Below, one piece after another: positions 7,654 to 16,649 of a DNA stretch of 64,000 nucleotides. A program made the position numbers and the translations under genes. The first letter of the stretch is position 1. The number at the start of each line of letters is the position of its first letter. The notes beneath the pieces are model-generated. The model did not search any database. It was not told where the DNA came from and saw only the letters and a program-made list of their open reading frames with translations. Origin of the DNA: Oligoflexia bacterium (GTDB taxonomy: Bacteria; Bdellovibrionota; UBA1018); assembly GCA_023701205.1 (NCBI GenBank), contig JAMPXJ010000004.1:124001-188000 (forward strand), given 5' to 3'.

Positions 7654-9602
7654 CCTGGCGCCCGCCGCAAGGAACTGCCCTCATCGCGACAAGGGCAGGG
7701 ATTTACCTCCCTCTCCTTCTGGCCGCGAGCGTGTTCGCGACCCTTTCGGGCTGCTCGCTCGAGTATATCGGAAAGCTGCGCGATCTCGCCCAGACGAGCC
7801 CAATCCTGATCGAGCCGCAGGTCGCGCCCCGCTACGCCGCGGCCGCGGATTGGAACGCCTACGTCAAAGCCGCCGCGACGGACACCCCTTGCGACGGGAA
7901 CGAGCCCGGCTACTACGACTGCGTTCATGGTGGCGAGAAAAAGCGCGTCGACTTCCCGGGCACCTCGAGCTGCGCGGAGTATCAGATCCACGACGAGCTC
8001 CAGGCCTTCGACTGGGGTTGTGACGACAGCGGCGGCGCCGCCAGGCTCTTTTTCTTCAGCCGCGGCCTGAAATCCGGCAAGGGCTTGGCGGATCTCCTCG
8101 ACGCCTCCGGCTGGAAGACCAACCGGGTCCTCATCCGCCGCGCGGGTGCGCTCGTTGCCGCGAGCCCCGTAGCCACGTGGTGGGGCAATCCCGTGCAGCC
8201 GCTGCCGGCCAATGAGGCGCTGGACACCTTTCATATCTTGAATGCACCCGGAACGATCTACACCGTCGCGCAGTCGATGGTCGCCCAGGGCGGCTACCAG
8301 TTCGCCGCCAACGGCGGAGGAAACCGCATCGCCATCGTCATTATGCCGGGACGGGACCTCACCTTCGCGGGCTCCACTCCTGCCTGCTACGCGATGGCCA
8401 TCTCCGACTGCCTGCTCGACCTCACGACCTCCCGCTTCTTTTGGATCGAAGGGACCCTCAAATCACTGGCATTCGGCCGTGGAATCGCAGGGAATGGAGC
8501 CGCTCACGGAGTGATTCGCAAGGTCAGTGCGATGGGTTTCAGTTCCGGGGTAGGCGCGACAAACGGTTATATCTCCTCAACGCTTTATACCGAGCTTCGG
8601 CTTTGGAATAATCAGATCGGCCTCTCCCTCAAGGGAACCAGAAACATCATTCAGGATATTCTGGCGTTCAACAATAACGCAGGGCTGTTCATTGGAGACG
8701 TCTCCCCCGGAAATCTCATTCAGAGAGCGTCCTTGCTCAAAAACTCCTCGACTGGCAACGATGCGACCTCCACGACTGATTTGATCGCGATCAGCACCGA
8801 TATGCTCGTACTCACGGGAAGTTCCGGAGGCAACATCCACAATCTTCTTACCGGATCGGCGCAACTGACGAATATAGGTCAGGTGACAATCGCTCAGTTC
8901 GTCATGGAGAGCATCATTCTCTCCCTGGTGACCGACGGCAAGTTCACAGGCAACTGGGTGTCCAACAGTGCTCCCACCTGCACTCTCAGCGGTGGAAATT
9001 CGACCCCCGGCTTGGATGCAGCGTGCACGGCCACCGGCGCTTCGGATTTCGTCAGGACCACGGCAAATGGTATCAGCGCCCCTTACGACCGCATCTTTAC
9101 CGATGATGCCCTCAACGCCTCGGACTCCGCCGGCGGAGCCGCCTTCGAGTCGATTACCGACTGGCTGAACTTCGAGAACCCCTGGAGAGGCTGGGGCCCG
9201 GACTGGGCTCAACTCTGCGAGGCCGGCGCGCTCTGCCGCATCTTCGATTTCCGGGTCCTGGCCTCCGACACCCGGATCCGCAACACCACGGGCAATGGCG
9301 CCTCGCAGAACCCCGGCTTTCAGAACGGCGAGCTCTGTCCCCCGCTTCTCGATGGCAACGTCGTGACCGTCGACCAGAGCACCCCGCCCCGAACCTACCT
9401 GCGCAACGCCATCGAGATCCTGGGACGCGAAGGCGGCAACCACAACGGGTTTTGCGAGAGCGGCGAGACCTGCCTCTACACCCCGAACTTCGGCGCTTAT
9501 CAGGGCGAAGGCGATTTCACGACCAAGTCCTGCGTCTTCAAGGACGGTATCGTGAGCGGCGTGAAGATCTACGCCTATCCCGTCAACGGCCCGGGTCTTT
9601 GA
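7650..9602 (+). CDS. Lipoprotein with right-handed beta-helix-like domain
   Basis: 650 residues from the ATG at 7650, chosen because it overlaps the preceding TGA and sits behind GGAGAG; an in-frame ATG at 7638 is less likely. The lipobox TLSGC puts the lipidated cysteine at C35, followed by SLEYIG as in the upstream gene. Residues 260-420 show parallel beta-helix-like rungs (LWNNQIGLSL, DILAFNNNAGLFIGD, IQRASLLKNSS). The C-terminal part is cysteine-rich. It is likely a surface or outer-membrane lipoprotein, perhaps acting with the repeat lipoprotein. Its 3' end overlaps the convergent gene by 28 bases. Confidence 0.75.
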   Translation: MTWRPPQGTALIATRAGIYLPLLLAASVFATLSGCSLEYIGKLRDLAQTSPILIEPQVAPRYAAAADWNAYVKAAATDTPCDGNEPGYYDCVHGGEKKRVDFPGTSSCAEYQIHDELQAFDWGCDDSGGAARLFFFSRGLKSGKGLADLLDASGWKTNRVLIRRAGALVAASPVATWWGNPVQPLPANEALDTFHILNAPGTIYTVAQSMVAQGGYQFAANGGGNRIAIVIMPGRDLTFAGSTPACYAMAISDCLLDLTTSRFFWIEGTLKSLAFGRGIAGNGAAHGVIRKVSAMGFSSGVGATNGYISSTLYTELRLWNNQIGLSLKGTRNIIQDILAFNNNAGLFIGDVSPGNLIQRASLLKNSSTGNDATSTTDLIAISTDMLVLTGSSGGNIHNLLTGSAQLTNIGQVTIAQFVMESIILSLVTDGKFTGNWVSNSAPTCTLSGGNSTPGLDAACTATGASDFVRTTANGISAPYDRIFTDDALNASDSAGGAAFESITDWLNFENPWRGWGPDWAQLCEAGALCRIFDFRVLASDTRIRNTTGNGASQNPGFQNGELCPPLLDGNVVTVDQSTPPRTYLRNAIEILGREGGNHNGFCESGETCLYTPNFGAYQGEGDFTTKSCVFKDGIVSGVKIYAYPVNGPGL

Positions 9603-10231
9603 TCCACGCGATAAGCCCACGCCACGAACAGCCACTGGGCAAGTCCCACAGCGCCCACCGTAGCGATGCCGGGTGGCGGAGGGCCCAGGAGGCTTCCAAT
9701 CCAGATTCCAAGCAGCAACATCACCAGAGCGAGGAGCCCCAGTCGCCTTCCCCGTGTCGATGGCCGGAATTCCCGCCAATAAAGCGCGGCCGCTGCTAAA
9801 AAAAGCAGCCCCTCCAAAGGGACTGAAATCCAAGGATGGTTCCACAGCCCGATCCCCAAGCGAAGCTCGCCGCTGGGCATGACCGGGAGATCAGGGCGGT
9901 GAACCAGCAGATCCAGGAACCAATGACTGACCACACAGAGGCCCAGGACCACCGCAGAACGACCGCTCTTCTTGAAGAACCAGGAGCCCCCCGCGAACAA
10001 GGCGCCCCAGAGCAGTACCATCAAGAGACTATGCGAATAGGGGTAATCTAAAAAATCCAGTGGAACGAGTCGCGTGGCACCTGGAAGAACTTGCGCGTGT
10101 TCGATACCCAGGAGCAGGAGTAAGGAGCAAAGCAGATCCAGGAATAACGCTCCAGCTACCAAGGTGCCAAGCGAGGTTTTTGGCGCGGCTTTTTTCGCCA
10201 CAAATGCCACGGCAATATGTCCGATAAACAT
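9575..10231 (-). CDS. Integral membrane protein, YdjM/DUF457-like
   Basis: 218 residues with about six hydrophobic segments. An N-terminal MFIGHIAVAF and the later YPYSHSLLM and SHWFLDLLVHRPD are the paired histidine/aspartate motifs of the YdjM/DUF457 family, sometimes called membrane-bound metal-dependent hydrolases although no activity is firmly known. It lies in the inner membrane. It converges on the lipoprotein gene with a 28-base overlap. Confidence 0.65.
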   Translation of the reverse strand: MFIGHIAVAFVAKKAAPKTSLGTLVAGALFLDLLCSLLLLLGIEHAQVLPGATRLVPLDFLDYPYSHSLLMVLLWGALFAGGSWFFKKSGRSAVVLGLCVVSHWFLDLLVHRPDLPVMPSGELRLGIGLWNHPWISVPLEGLLFLAAAALYWREFRPSTRGRRLGLLALVMLLLGIWIGSLLGPPPPGIATVGAVGLAQWLFVAWAYRVDQRPGPLTG

Positions 10232-10297
10232 CCCTGACTCCCTTCCAAAGCGCGTGCGCCGCGAGGTTCCAGACGCGCCCGGTCCACGCCCGGCCGG

Positions 10298-11521
10298 TCA
10301 AGCCACCCATTTCCCCCGCACAAAGCGGTAGGCAAACCACCCCTGGATCGCGACCGAGACGATCGCGCCGACGGTCACGGCCACGCGCCAGGCGCCCGTG
10401 AAGAGCGGGCCCTTGCCGGCCGCGAACCTTTCCGTCTGCAGCCGCGCCAGGCAGCAGGTGATCAGGATATAGGTCGGCAGCGTGTAGCGGATCATGCTGT
10501 CCATATCGGCATTGGCCTTGCCCGTGAGCGGGATGTAATAAAGCATGAACGCCGAGAAATACATCCCTAGCCGCTCGCGCGTGGTGGCGCTGTCCTTCTC
10601 GAATTTCCAGGCCAGGTAAAAGAGGAGCGCCGTGAACGGCATCGCCGCGCGGTTGAACGAGTTGACCGTGTGCTCGAAGAAAAAACGCGGAATATAGCTC
10701 AAAGGATCGAGCACCGCGAACCAGCGCCGATGATTGCGCCAGCCGATCTCCTCGAGCCGGAAGTAAAGATTCCACTCCCCGAAGCGCTGCTGGCACCAGG
10801 CGAAGAACGCGATCGCCCCGATCGTGCAGAACAGGCCCAGCCCCAGGGCCAGAAGCTGCTTGCGCGAGAGCTTGAGCGAAGGCGGCCAGCCCAGGAGGAA
10901 GCCCTGCCGGAAGGCCGGATAAGGAACCATCGCGAACGAGACGATCCGTGTGGCCGACATCACCGCGCCGTGCAACGCGATCGCGCCCGCGCTCCCGAAG
11001 CCCGAGGCGCCGCGCGCCACCCAGCGATCCGTCCAGTAGATGAGGCCCAGGAGCCCGGCAAGGAAAAGCGGCTCCGTATAGCCTGCGACCAGGAAGAACG
11101 CCGCCGGATGCAGCGCGATCAGGAAGCAGCTCCAGGCGATCGTCCGCCCGGGCACGCCGTGGAAGCGCAGCAGCCGGATGAAATAAAGCCAGAAGATCAG
11201 GCAGGAAAGATGCGCGACCAGCAGAAGAGCCGCATCGATCGAGAGACCGAATGCGCCGGCGACCGCCCGCGCGGTGAGCGGGTAACCCGGGAAAAACACC
11301 ACGTTCGCGCGCCCCTCATGGATGTCACCGCTCGTGATCTCCGGGCCCGGGATCCGATAACCCAGCTCGGCGATGTCCCGATAACGGAAGGAATCCCAGT
11401 TCACGAGCTGGCGGACGCGCCCGTCGAGGTCCGAAGACGGCGCCGTGAAAAGCAGCGCCCAGCACAGTTGGAGCAGGACGATCAGCCCCGCCCGGAGCGT
11501 ATCTCTGAGAAGTTCGCGCAT
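10298..11521 (-). CDS. Integral membrane mannosyltransferase-like protein (PIG-V-like)
   Basis: 407 residues, strongly hydrophobic, with eight or more predicted membrane segments. A WDSFRYRDIAELGY loop after the first membrane span and a VAGYTEPLFLAGLLGL segment resemble GPI mannosyltransferase II (PIG-V) and its bacterial relatives. Enzymes of this type move a sugar from a lipid-linked donor on the outer face of the inner membrane. It starts at ATG 11521 and is divergent from the CYTH-like gene. Confidence 0.7.
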   Translation of the reverse strand: MRELLRDTLRAGLIVLLQLCWALLFTAPSSDLDGRVRQLVNWDSFRYRDIAELGYRIPGPEITSGDIHEGRANVVFFPGYPLTARAVAGAFGLSIDAALLLVAHLSCLIFWLYFIRLLRFHGVPGRTIAWSCFLIALHPAAFFLVAGYTEPLFLAGLLGLIYWTDRWVARGASGFGSAGAIALHGAVMSATRIVSFAMVPYPAFRQGFLLGWPPSLKLSRKQLLALGLGLFCTIGAIAFFAWCQQRFGEWNLYFRLEEIGWRNHRRWFAVLDPLSYIPRFFFEHTVNSFNRAAMPFTALLFYLAWKFEKDSATTRERLGMYFSAFMLYYIPLTGKANADMDSMIRYTLPTYILITCCLARLQTERFAAGKGPLFTGAWRVAVTVGAIVSVAIQGWFAYRFVRGKWVA

Positions 11522-11603
11522 ACCCCTTTCCTACCCTCAGCCCTTTCGGAGCTCCAGGAAATATATTGAACCGTAGCGTCATCCATGAAAAGAATCCCTA
11601 CCC

Positions 11604-12389
11604 ATGCTCCCATTCATTTTTGTTTTACTTGCGACGTCCGCGGCCCAAGCCGCCACAGAGAGTCACCTTCTGATTTGTGCGCCGAACTCCGGCACGATCC
11701 TCGCGCGCCTGCTCCCGAGGGATGCCGAAGCCAAGGCTCGCACGATTCATTTCCTGGAAACTCCCGAGGCGCGCCTTTTCTCCCAGGGGATCATCCTGCG
11801 CGTTCGCGAAACCGAGGGCAAAAGCAAGCGCTCGCTCACGCTGAAGATCCTGGGCGCCCGCGCCACGCCGCCTGATTCCGAAGACGCCAAATGCGAGGCC
11901 GATTTCTATGGCGACACGCTGATCCGAAGCTGCTCCGTGGACGCCAAGGTTTCACGCGAGGAGCCCCTCGCGCTCTCGCGCGGCCAGGAGGAATTCCTGC
12001 GGCTGGCGCGTCCGGGAATTGCGCTTCCCGCGAAGCTGGAGGCCCTCGGCCCGATCGAGGCCACCGGCTGGGAGTTCGAGCACGCGGGCTTTCCTTTCAG
12101 CCTGGAGCTCTGGCGAGTGCCAGCACGCGGTGGCGGGGGACTTAGCCTGCGAGGGGGCGGGGGATTTGGCGGACGCGATGGCCTGCATAACGGCGCGCCC
12201 GGTGAACCGCGCGCCAGCGAGCGCCGCCTCGAGCTGATTGAGCTTTCCGTACGAACCGAACCCGCCGAAACGACCCAGGGACGCGCGGCGATGCAATCGC
12301 TGCTCCGCGAGCGGGCGCTCACGCCCTGCACCGATCAGGGTCAGAAAACCCGAGCCGCGATCCTCGCACTGACGGGTTCAGTACGGTAA
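11604..12389 (+). CDS. Periplasmic CYTH-like protein with glycine-rich insert
   Basis: 261 residues with a short signal peptide (1-16, ending AQA). Residues 45-80 (HFLETPEARLFSQGIILRVRE followed by SLTLKI) look like the start of a CYTH/triphosphate-tunnel fold, as does the later LELIELSVRT. Most family members are cytoplasmic triphosphatases or cyclases, so an exported version is unusual. Between ELWRVPA and ASERRLEL there is an insert of about 30 residues dominated by glycine and arginine (12125-12225) that looks foreign to the fold. Function unknown. Confidence 0.55.
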   Translation: MLPFIFVLLATSAAQAATESHLLICAPNSGTILARLLPRDAEAKARTIHFLETPEARLFSQGIILRVRETEGKSKRSLTLKILGARATPPDSEDAKCEADFYGDTLIRSCSVDAKVSREEPLALSRGQEEFLRLARPGIALPAKLEALGPIEATGWEFEHAGFPFSLELWRVPARGGGGLSLRGGGGFGGRDGLHNGAPGEPRASERRLELIELSVRTEPAETTQGRAAMQSLLRERALTPCTDQGQKTRAAILALTGSVR

Positions 12390-12466
12390 GTTCGTAGCGG
12401 AATTCGCGATCCCCTTTTTCGCCCACGCTGTCGGTAACCGGCAGGCCCAACGAGATGGCCCCGCTT

Positions 12467-13117
12467 CTAACCGGGTGCGACGGCCCGCTCCAGCCAGGCG
12501 CGCGCTTCGGAATTGGCCGTCCTGGATAATAAAACAGCGCCGTCCTCGCTCAGGTCCAGGCACTGATAGCCGCGAGCAAGAAGCTTACGAACGGGCACGC
12601 CTGAAGCTTCCCAGAGATTCTTCAAAACGTAAGCCGCGACATTCCTGAAATCCCGGCCAAAGCTCACGATCCGAGTGAAGACGAGATGATCCCAGAACCC
12701 GCGAGCTCCCGCGGCCTTTCCAGGATTCAGCGGATTTCCCTTTTTGGCTCCCGTCACGATCATCGCCACGCCACCCGCGAGCTCCCGGATGAAGCCCTGC
12801 CAGCTCGCGCGACTCCTCGCGCGAACCAGCAGATGCAGGTGGTTTCCCGCATTTGCGTACTGATAAACGCGCACGCCCCAGCGCTCCTTGAGCCGCCAGA
12901 CAAGCGCCCGCACAGGGTTGCAGTGCCTCGGATGCAGCATCGAGAGCTCCCCGCGCGCCTTGCTCGAGCGCAACACCACGTGCAGCGCTTGCCTGGGATC
13001 AAAGGGGCGGCGTTCCTTGCGCTTCCCGACCGCAGGACCTCCGCCGTGCGCGTTGTTGCGGGTCTTTCGAGTGAGCCCAGGGAGGGTTAACTGGAGTTCC
13101 TTGTTTTTTCTCGCCAC
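12467..13117 (-). mobile_element. REP-associated Y1 (RAYT/IS200-like) transposase
   Basis: 216 residues from the GTG at 13117 (VARKNKELQLTLPG); a TTG at 13153 would add 12 unlikely residues. The HUH motif appears as GNHLHLLVRA. Family enzymes use a tyrosine to cut single-stranded DNA at palindromic REP sites. The arrangement (ARKNKELQL start, HPRHCNPVRAL, C-terminal YVLKN) is that of stand-alone RAYTs. I see no flanking REP array. It sits in a zone of decaying mobile-element pieces. Confidence 0.75.
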
Positions 13118-13189
13118 GGAATAGATGTTATCAATGGGGCAATGGTTCTGCAAGTGATAAAATAATGGTGGATTTAGATGACAAGTGCA

Positions 13190-13370
13190 ACGCTGGTTTT
13201 TTGGAGATCTTGGGAGGCTTATTAAAATGGACCTCCCAAGGAGTCAAATATCCGAGGCATTTTCTTGGGCGATGATTGAGCAGATCTTCGATCTCGTTCA
13301 GGCGGGACTGTGAGAGATTGGAAAAGCTGGTTTTCCTTGGAAGGAAGTGACGAACAATTTCCTGATCGCG
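13190..13370 (-). pseudogene. IS30-family transposase, C-terminal fragment
   Basis: On the minus strand, RHFLPRKTSFSNLSQ and LNHRPRKCLGYLTPWEV match the C-terminal end of IS30 transposases (the last part of the DDE domain). Only about 50-60 residues remain; the upstream open frame to 13577 has no transposase features. AAGTGCAA at 13173-13180 next to it could be part of the element's end. It is clearly non-functional. Confidence 0.7.
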
Positions 13371-13494
13371 CGTTCGAGCTGCACTCGTACGGAGAAACTC
13401 ACTTGAAGTAACATCTTTCGACAGAAGTGACAACCTCGGGTCATTGCACCGCTCGCTCGCCAGCGGTACCGAGGGGTGCAACAAAGGAGTATTT

Positions 13495-13739
13495 ATGAAA
13501 CTCGGAATGATGATTTTGATTCTGGAATGGAGCGCACCGAGGAACTGACCGAGGATCGCACCTGGTTTTTCGCGCACGGCCAGGATTTCACCTATACCGT
13601 TTCCGTCCGCGAAGCCGGGGCCGGAACCAGCGCCCTCCTCACCAACCGCAGGTCCGGACGGAAAGCGGCGGCTGCCTTCGACGGAAAACTCGAGAACGTC
13701 TTCGTCATCTCTCTCGATCTCCGTGGAGAAGGGCGGTGA
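13495..13739 (+). pseudogene. Possible broken small gene
   Basis: An AAAGGAG site precedes ATG 13495, which encodes MKLGMMILILEW and then stops after 17 codons at 13546. The frame one step away continues from about 13525 to 13739 as a plausible polar 70-residue sequence (TWFFAHGQDFTYTVSVREAG). The pair may be one frameshifted or deleted gene. No family is recognised. The stretch lies between the IS30 fragment and a shortened acetyltransferase. Confidence 0.3.
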
Positions 13740-13844
13740 CGCGGCCCATGCTCGACGAGGCCCGCCTCCACTGCTATCTCAGGTAACGCCGTTTTAGCAT
13801 CGACGTCGATGGCCACAGTCGTACAGGAATGCTGGGCTCACCCC

Positions 13845-14189
13845 ATGAGCACCCTGCGACCCATGTCTCCGGCGGAGTACGAGCGCTACCTGGAGCCCGG
13901 GACGAACCAACCGGTCGGCGAGCTCTGGTTCTGCGTTCGCGAGAAATTCGGCGTGAGAAGCATTTTCATTGCCGACCTCTTCATCGAAGAGACCTTCCGT
14001 GGAAAAGGCATCGGAAGAGCCGTCCTACGCTGGCTCGAGGGCAAGGCCGGGGAGCTGGGCATCCTCAGCATCGGGCTTCACGTTTTCGGCCACAACGCGG
14101 GCGCAAGGAAGCTTTACGAGTCGCTTGGCTACTCCCCCGTGAATGTCGTCCTGCGAAAGGACCTGGCCTCGATGGAACTGTCCGATTGA
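13845..14189 (+). CDS. GNAT acetyltransferase, internally shortened
   Basis: 114 residues from ATG 13845, whose MSTLRPMSPAEYERYLE matches the usual start of this GNAT group (an ATG at 13809 is possible). The acetyl-CoA site is present (FRGKGIGRAVLRWLE), as is LHVFGHNAGARKLYESLGY. Between YERYLE and GELWF, where relatives carry about 50 residues of the first helices, only PGTNQPV remains. This looks like an in-frame deletion, so substrate binding is probably lost or changed. Confidence 0.65.
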   Translation: MSTLRPMSPAEYERYLEPGTNQPVGELWFCVREKFGVRSIFIADLFIEETFRGKGIGRAVLRWLEGKAGELGILSIGLHVFGHNAGARKLYESLGYSPVNVVLRKDLASMELSD

Positions 14190-14223
14190 CCTTCCGGATT
14201 CCCGAGTGAGATGATCGTTCCGG

Positions 14224-15030
14224 ATGCCTTTTTCTTCTTTCACCCGAGAGCGAACCAACAAGTTCCTCGACGCGAATATCGGTATCGTCGAATACGAGGC
14301 CCGTCGCATGGTCGGGGTCAACTTCTTTTCGGAGGTGGATCTCACCCAGATCGAACGGATGCGCGGCCATTCCGGGACAGGCGAGCGACGCGTCCCCTAC
14401 ACGGCGTTCGTGATCCAGGCCGCCGCGCGCGCGCTGACGGAGTTCCCTTACGCCAATGCGCGCCTTTTTCCGAGATTCCCCTTCGGGAACTCCCTGGTGA
14501 GGTTTCATTCGCGCGATGTCGCCGTGGCCGTCGAGCGCGACGAGCCCGGAATGGAGGGCACGGTCTTCTGCGATCTGCTGCGCTCCGCGGACGAGCGGAC
14601 GCTTTCGGAGATCTCCGGGGATCTTGCCAAGCTGGCTCGCGCCGATGAGACGACGAACCGCCAGTGGCGGGAGTTCGCCCGGGCGATCCGGCTCTTTCCC
14701 CGCTGGCTGGCCAGGCTGATCTTCCGGCTTCCCAGCGTGTTTCCCTCTCAATGGGTGAAATACCGGGGCGGAGCCGTCGTCGTCAGCTCGCCCGCGAAAT
14801 ACGGGGTGGATGCGATCTCGGCGCACTGGATCTGGCCCATCGGCATCTCCTTCGGCCTCGTCCGCAAGCGCCCGGTCGTGCGCCAGGACCAGGTCTGCGT
14901 CGCGCCGACCTTCACCCTCACCATGAGCTTCGACCGGCGCCAGCTCGCGGGCGCACAGGCCGCGCGGTTCTTTCATCGGATCGTGGAGCTGCTCGAGAAG
15001 GCCGAGACCGAGCTGAGCCTCTCGCGATAA
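14224..15030 (+). CDS. E2 acyltransferase-like protein lacking catalytic residues
   Basis: 268 residues matching only the C-terminal catalytic domain of 2-oxo-acid dehydrogenase E2 enzymes: no lipoyl or peripheral-subunit-binding domain. The substrate-channel regions are recognisable (FVIQAAARAL, VVSSPAKYGVD, PIGISFGLVRKRPVV). At the site where active enzymes have DHRxxDG, this protein has FDRRQLAG, so the catalytic histidine is arginine and the aspartate is alanine. It is probably a structural or regulatory relative. The next gene converges on it. Confidence 0.7.
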   Translation: MPFSSFTRERTNKFLDANIGIVEYEARRMVGVNFFSEVDLTQIERMRGHSGTGERRVPYTAFVIQAAARALTEFPYANARLFPRFPFGNSLVRFHSRDVAVAVERDEPGMEGTVFCDLLRSADERTLSEISGDLAKLARADETTNRQWREFARAIRLFPRWLARLIFRLPSVFPSQWVKYRGGAVVVSSPAKYGVDAISAHWIWPIGISFGLVRKRPVVRQDQVCVAPTFTLTMSFDRRQLAGAQAARFFHRIVELLEKAETELSLSR

Positions 15031-15042
15031 TCCTGCTGAAGC

Positions 15043-16347
15043 TCAGGCCACCTTCTTCGCCACAAGCTCCTCGATGGAGCCGGACTCGAGAGCCCGGATC
15101 GGTTCGTGGACGGCACCGGATTTCCTGGACGATGCGGCCCGATGCAGCTCCTTCAAAGCCCGCCGCAGGCCCAGATGATTTATCCGGAACTCCAGGCCGA
15201 CCCCAGCCTCGAGCCGGGCGTTTCGTCCCGCAGGGGTCTCCCAGCGAAAATCCGCCGGGATCCGGAACGTGGCCTCCCGGAAGTTGAAGACCACCTCCAA
15301 TTGCCCGTCTCGCGGCACCTTGCCATCCGTCACGAAAAAGCAGCCTCCTCCAGAGAGATCCCGGATGGTTCCGAAGACCGCCTCCTTGCCAGAGAGCAGC
15401 ACCGCCCGGATCTTCGTGGGATAGCGAAATGCGCGCGACGAGACCGCCGGGAAGCAGCCCAGCTGATCCAGCGCCTCCGCGCCGAAGTGCACCTCGTAAG
15501 CGGAGCGGACCTGCGCGAGCGCCGCCGCGCTGAGCTTCGAGAACAGTCCGGTCTTCTCCATGAAAAAATGCCGCAGTAGCTCCGGCGTCATGACCGGATC
15601 GAGAGAGCATTCCCGCCTGGCCCGCGGGAAAACGAAGCCGGGCTCCGGCGAGTCGAGAAAGGCGGCGAAATTCCGCGAACGCTCCAGGCTCGGATAGCTG
15701 TAACGGAGCCGCTCCAAGCGGTCGCGCCCCGCGCTGACCGTCATGTGTAGAGCCTGGGCGCCCTTGACGCTCGAGTACGGCACCGGTTCGCCGTTCTTCT
15801 CGTAGCCCATCAACGCGGCATAGAAGTCATAGGCGCGGGGGTGCACCACCGCGCAAAACATCGAGGCATCCATGTACTCGCGGGCGTAGGCATAGAGATA
15901 TTTCACCAGGAGGAACGTCACCACATGATGCTGATTGCGGTAGTCAGGCCGCACGGCCAGGGCGGAAACCTCCACCAGCCGCTCCCCCTGCTCGCGATAG
16001 CCGTCGTTATAGGCCCGGAACTCCTGGTCCGAGGGCAAGCCCGCCGAAGAGTCGCGGATCAGGCTGACCGTCCCCACCACCTGGTCCCCATCCTTGGCCA
16101 CGATCGCGGTCGTGAAAGGCATCGCGCTGAAAAAGGTGCAGCGCAGCCCCGAAGGATGAGGGTCCATCAACCCGATGCCGACATAGCAGTCGTGCAGGAG
16201 CCGGTAGGCGGCCTCGAGATCTTCGCGCGTCTCGGCGATCTGCACGGAGAACCGGCCCGGCGGATTCTCCGGAACGACGAGCGCGCGCCGCAAGATCTCG
16301 TGGCGAAATTTCTCTGGGAATTTTTTCAATAGCCGTTGAAAATTCAC
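15043..16347 (-). CDS. GNAT (FeeM-like)-PilZ fusion protein
   Basis: 434 residues. Residues 35-220 form a GNAT domain of the N-acyl amino acid synthase (FeeM) type (LLHDCYVGIGLMDPHPSGLR, RLVEVSALAVRPDYR). Residues about 325-415 form a PilZ domain with RDLSGGGCFF, the D-x-S-x-x-G part of the c-di-GMP site; the upstream arginine motif is less clear. The likely reading is an acyltransferase controlled by c-di-GMP, or a localisation fusion. It ends with a basic/acidic tail. ATG at 16347. Confidence 0.75.
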   Translation of the reverse strand: MNFQRLLKKFPEKFRHEILRRALVVPENPPGRFSVQIAETREDLEAAYRLLHDCYVGIGLMDPHPSGLRCTFFSAMPFTTAIVAKDGDQVVGTVSLIRDSSAGLPSDQEFRAYNDGYREQGERLVEVSALAVRPDYRNQHHVVTFLLVKYLYAYAREYMDASMFCAVVHPRAYDFYAALMGYEKNGEPVPYSSVKGAQALHMTVSAGRDRLERLRYSYPSLERSRNFAAFLDSPEPGFVFPRARRECSLDPVMTPELLRHFFMEKTGLFSKLSAAALAQVRSAYEVHFGAEALDQLGCFPAVSSRAFRYPTKIRAVLLSGKEAVFGTIRDLSGGGCFFVTDGKVPRDGQLEVVFNFREATFRIPADFRWETPAGRNARLEAGVGLEFRINHLGLRRALKELHRAASSRKSGAVHEPIRALESGSIEELVAKKVA

Positions 16348-16649
16348 GGTCTTACCCCTAACCCGAAAACCATTCTGAATGAAACTGACCCCGTCTTTAA
16401 ATTGTATACTAAATCACTCAGGAATCAAGTCGCAATAGAACCGACCCCTGTCTTCGGGGACACATGCTCGCGGAACGCGGAATCAGGAAGCAACAGTCCC
16501 GAGCGACACGCCTTTCAGGCCGCTCGCAGACCATTTATGATCTTCAGAATGGAGCAGTACGTACGCGGAGCATCTCTATGCCTGCTTTTCGCGCTTTCAG
16601 CCAAGCTTTACGCTCGCCCCACGAATGGCGTACCGTGAGCCCTCAGCGC
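16348..16649. other. Intergenic stretch, no gene recognised
   Basis: No credible ORF. It holds a short AT-rich block at about 16380-16420 and a small hairpin, CCCC at 16445-16448 with GGGG at 16456-16459. The minus-strand GNAT-PilZ promoter should lie here but no clear boxes were found. Confidence 0.4.
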
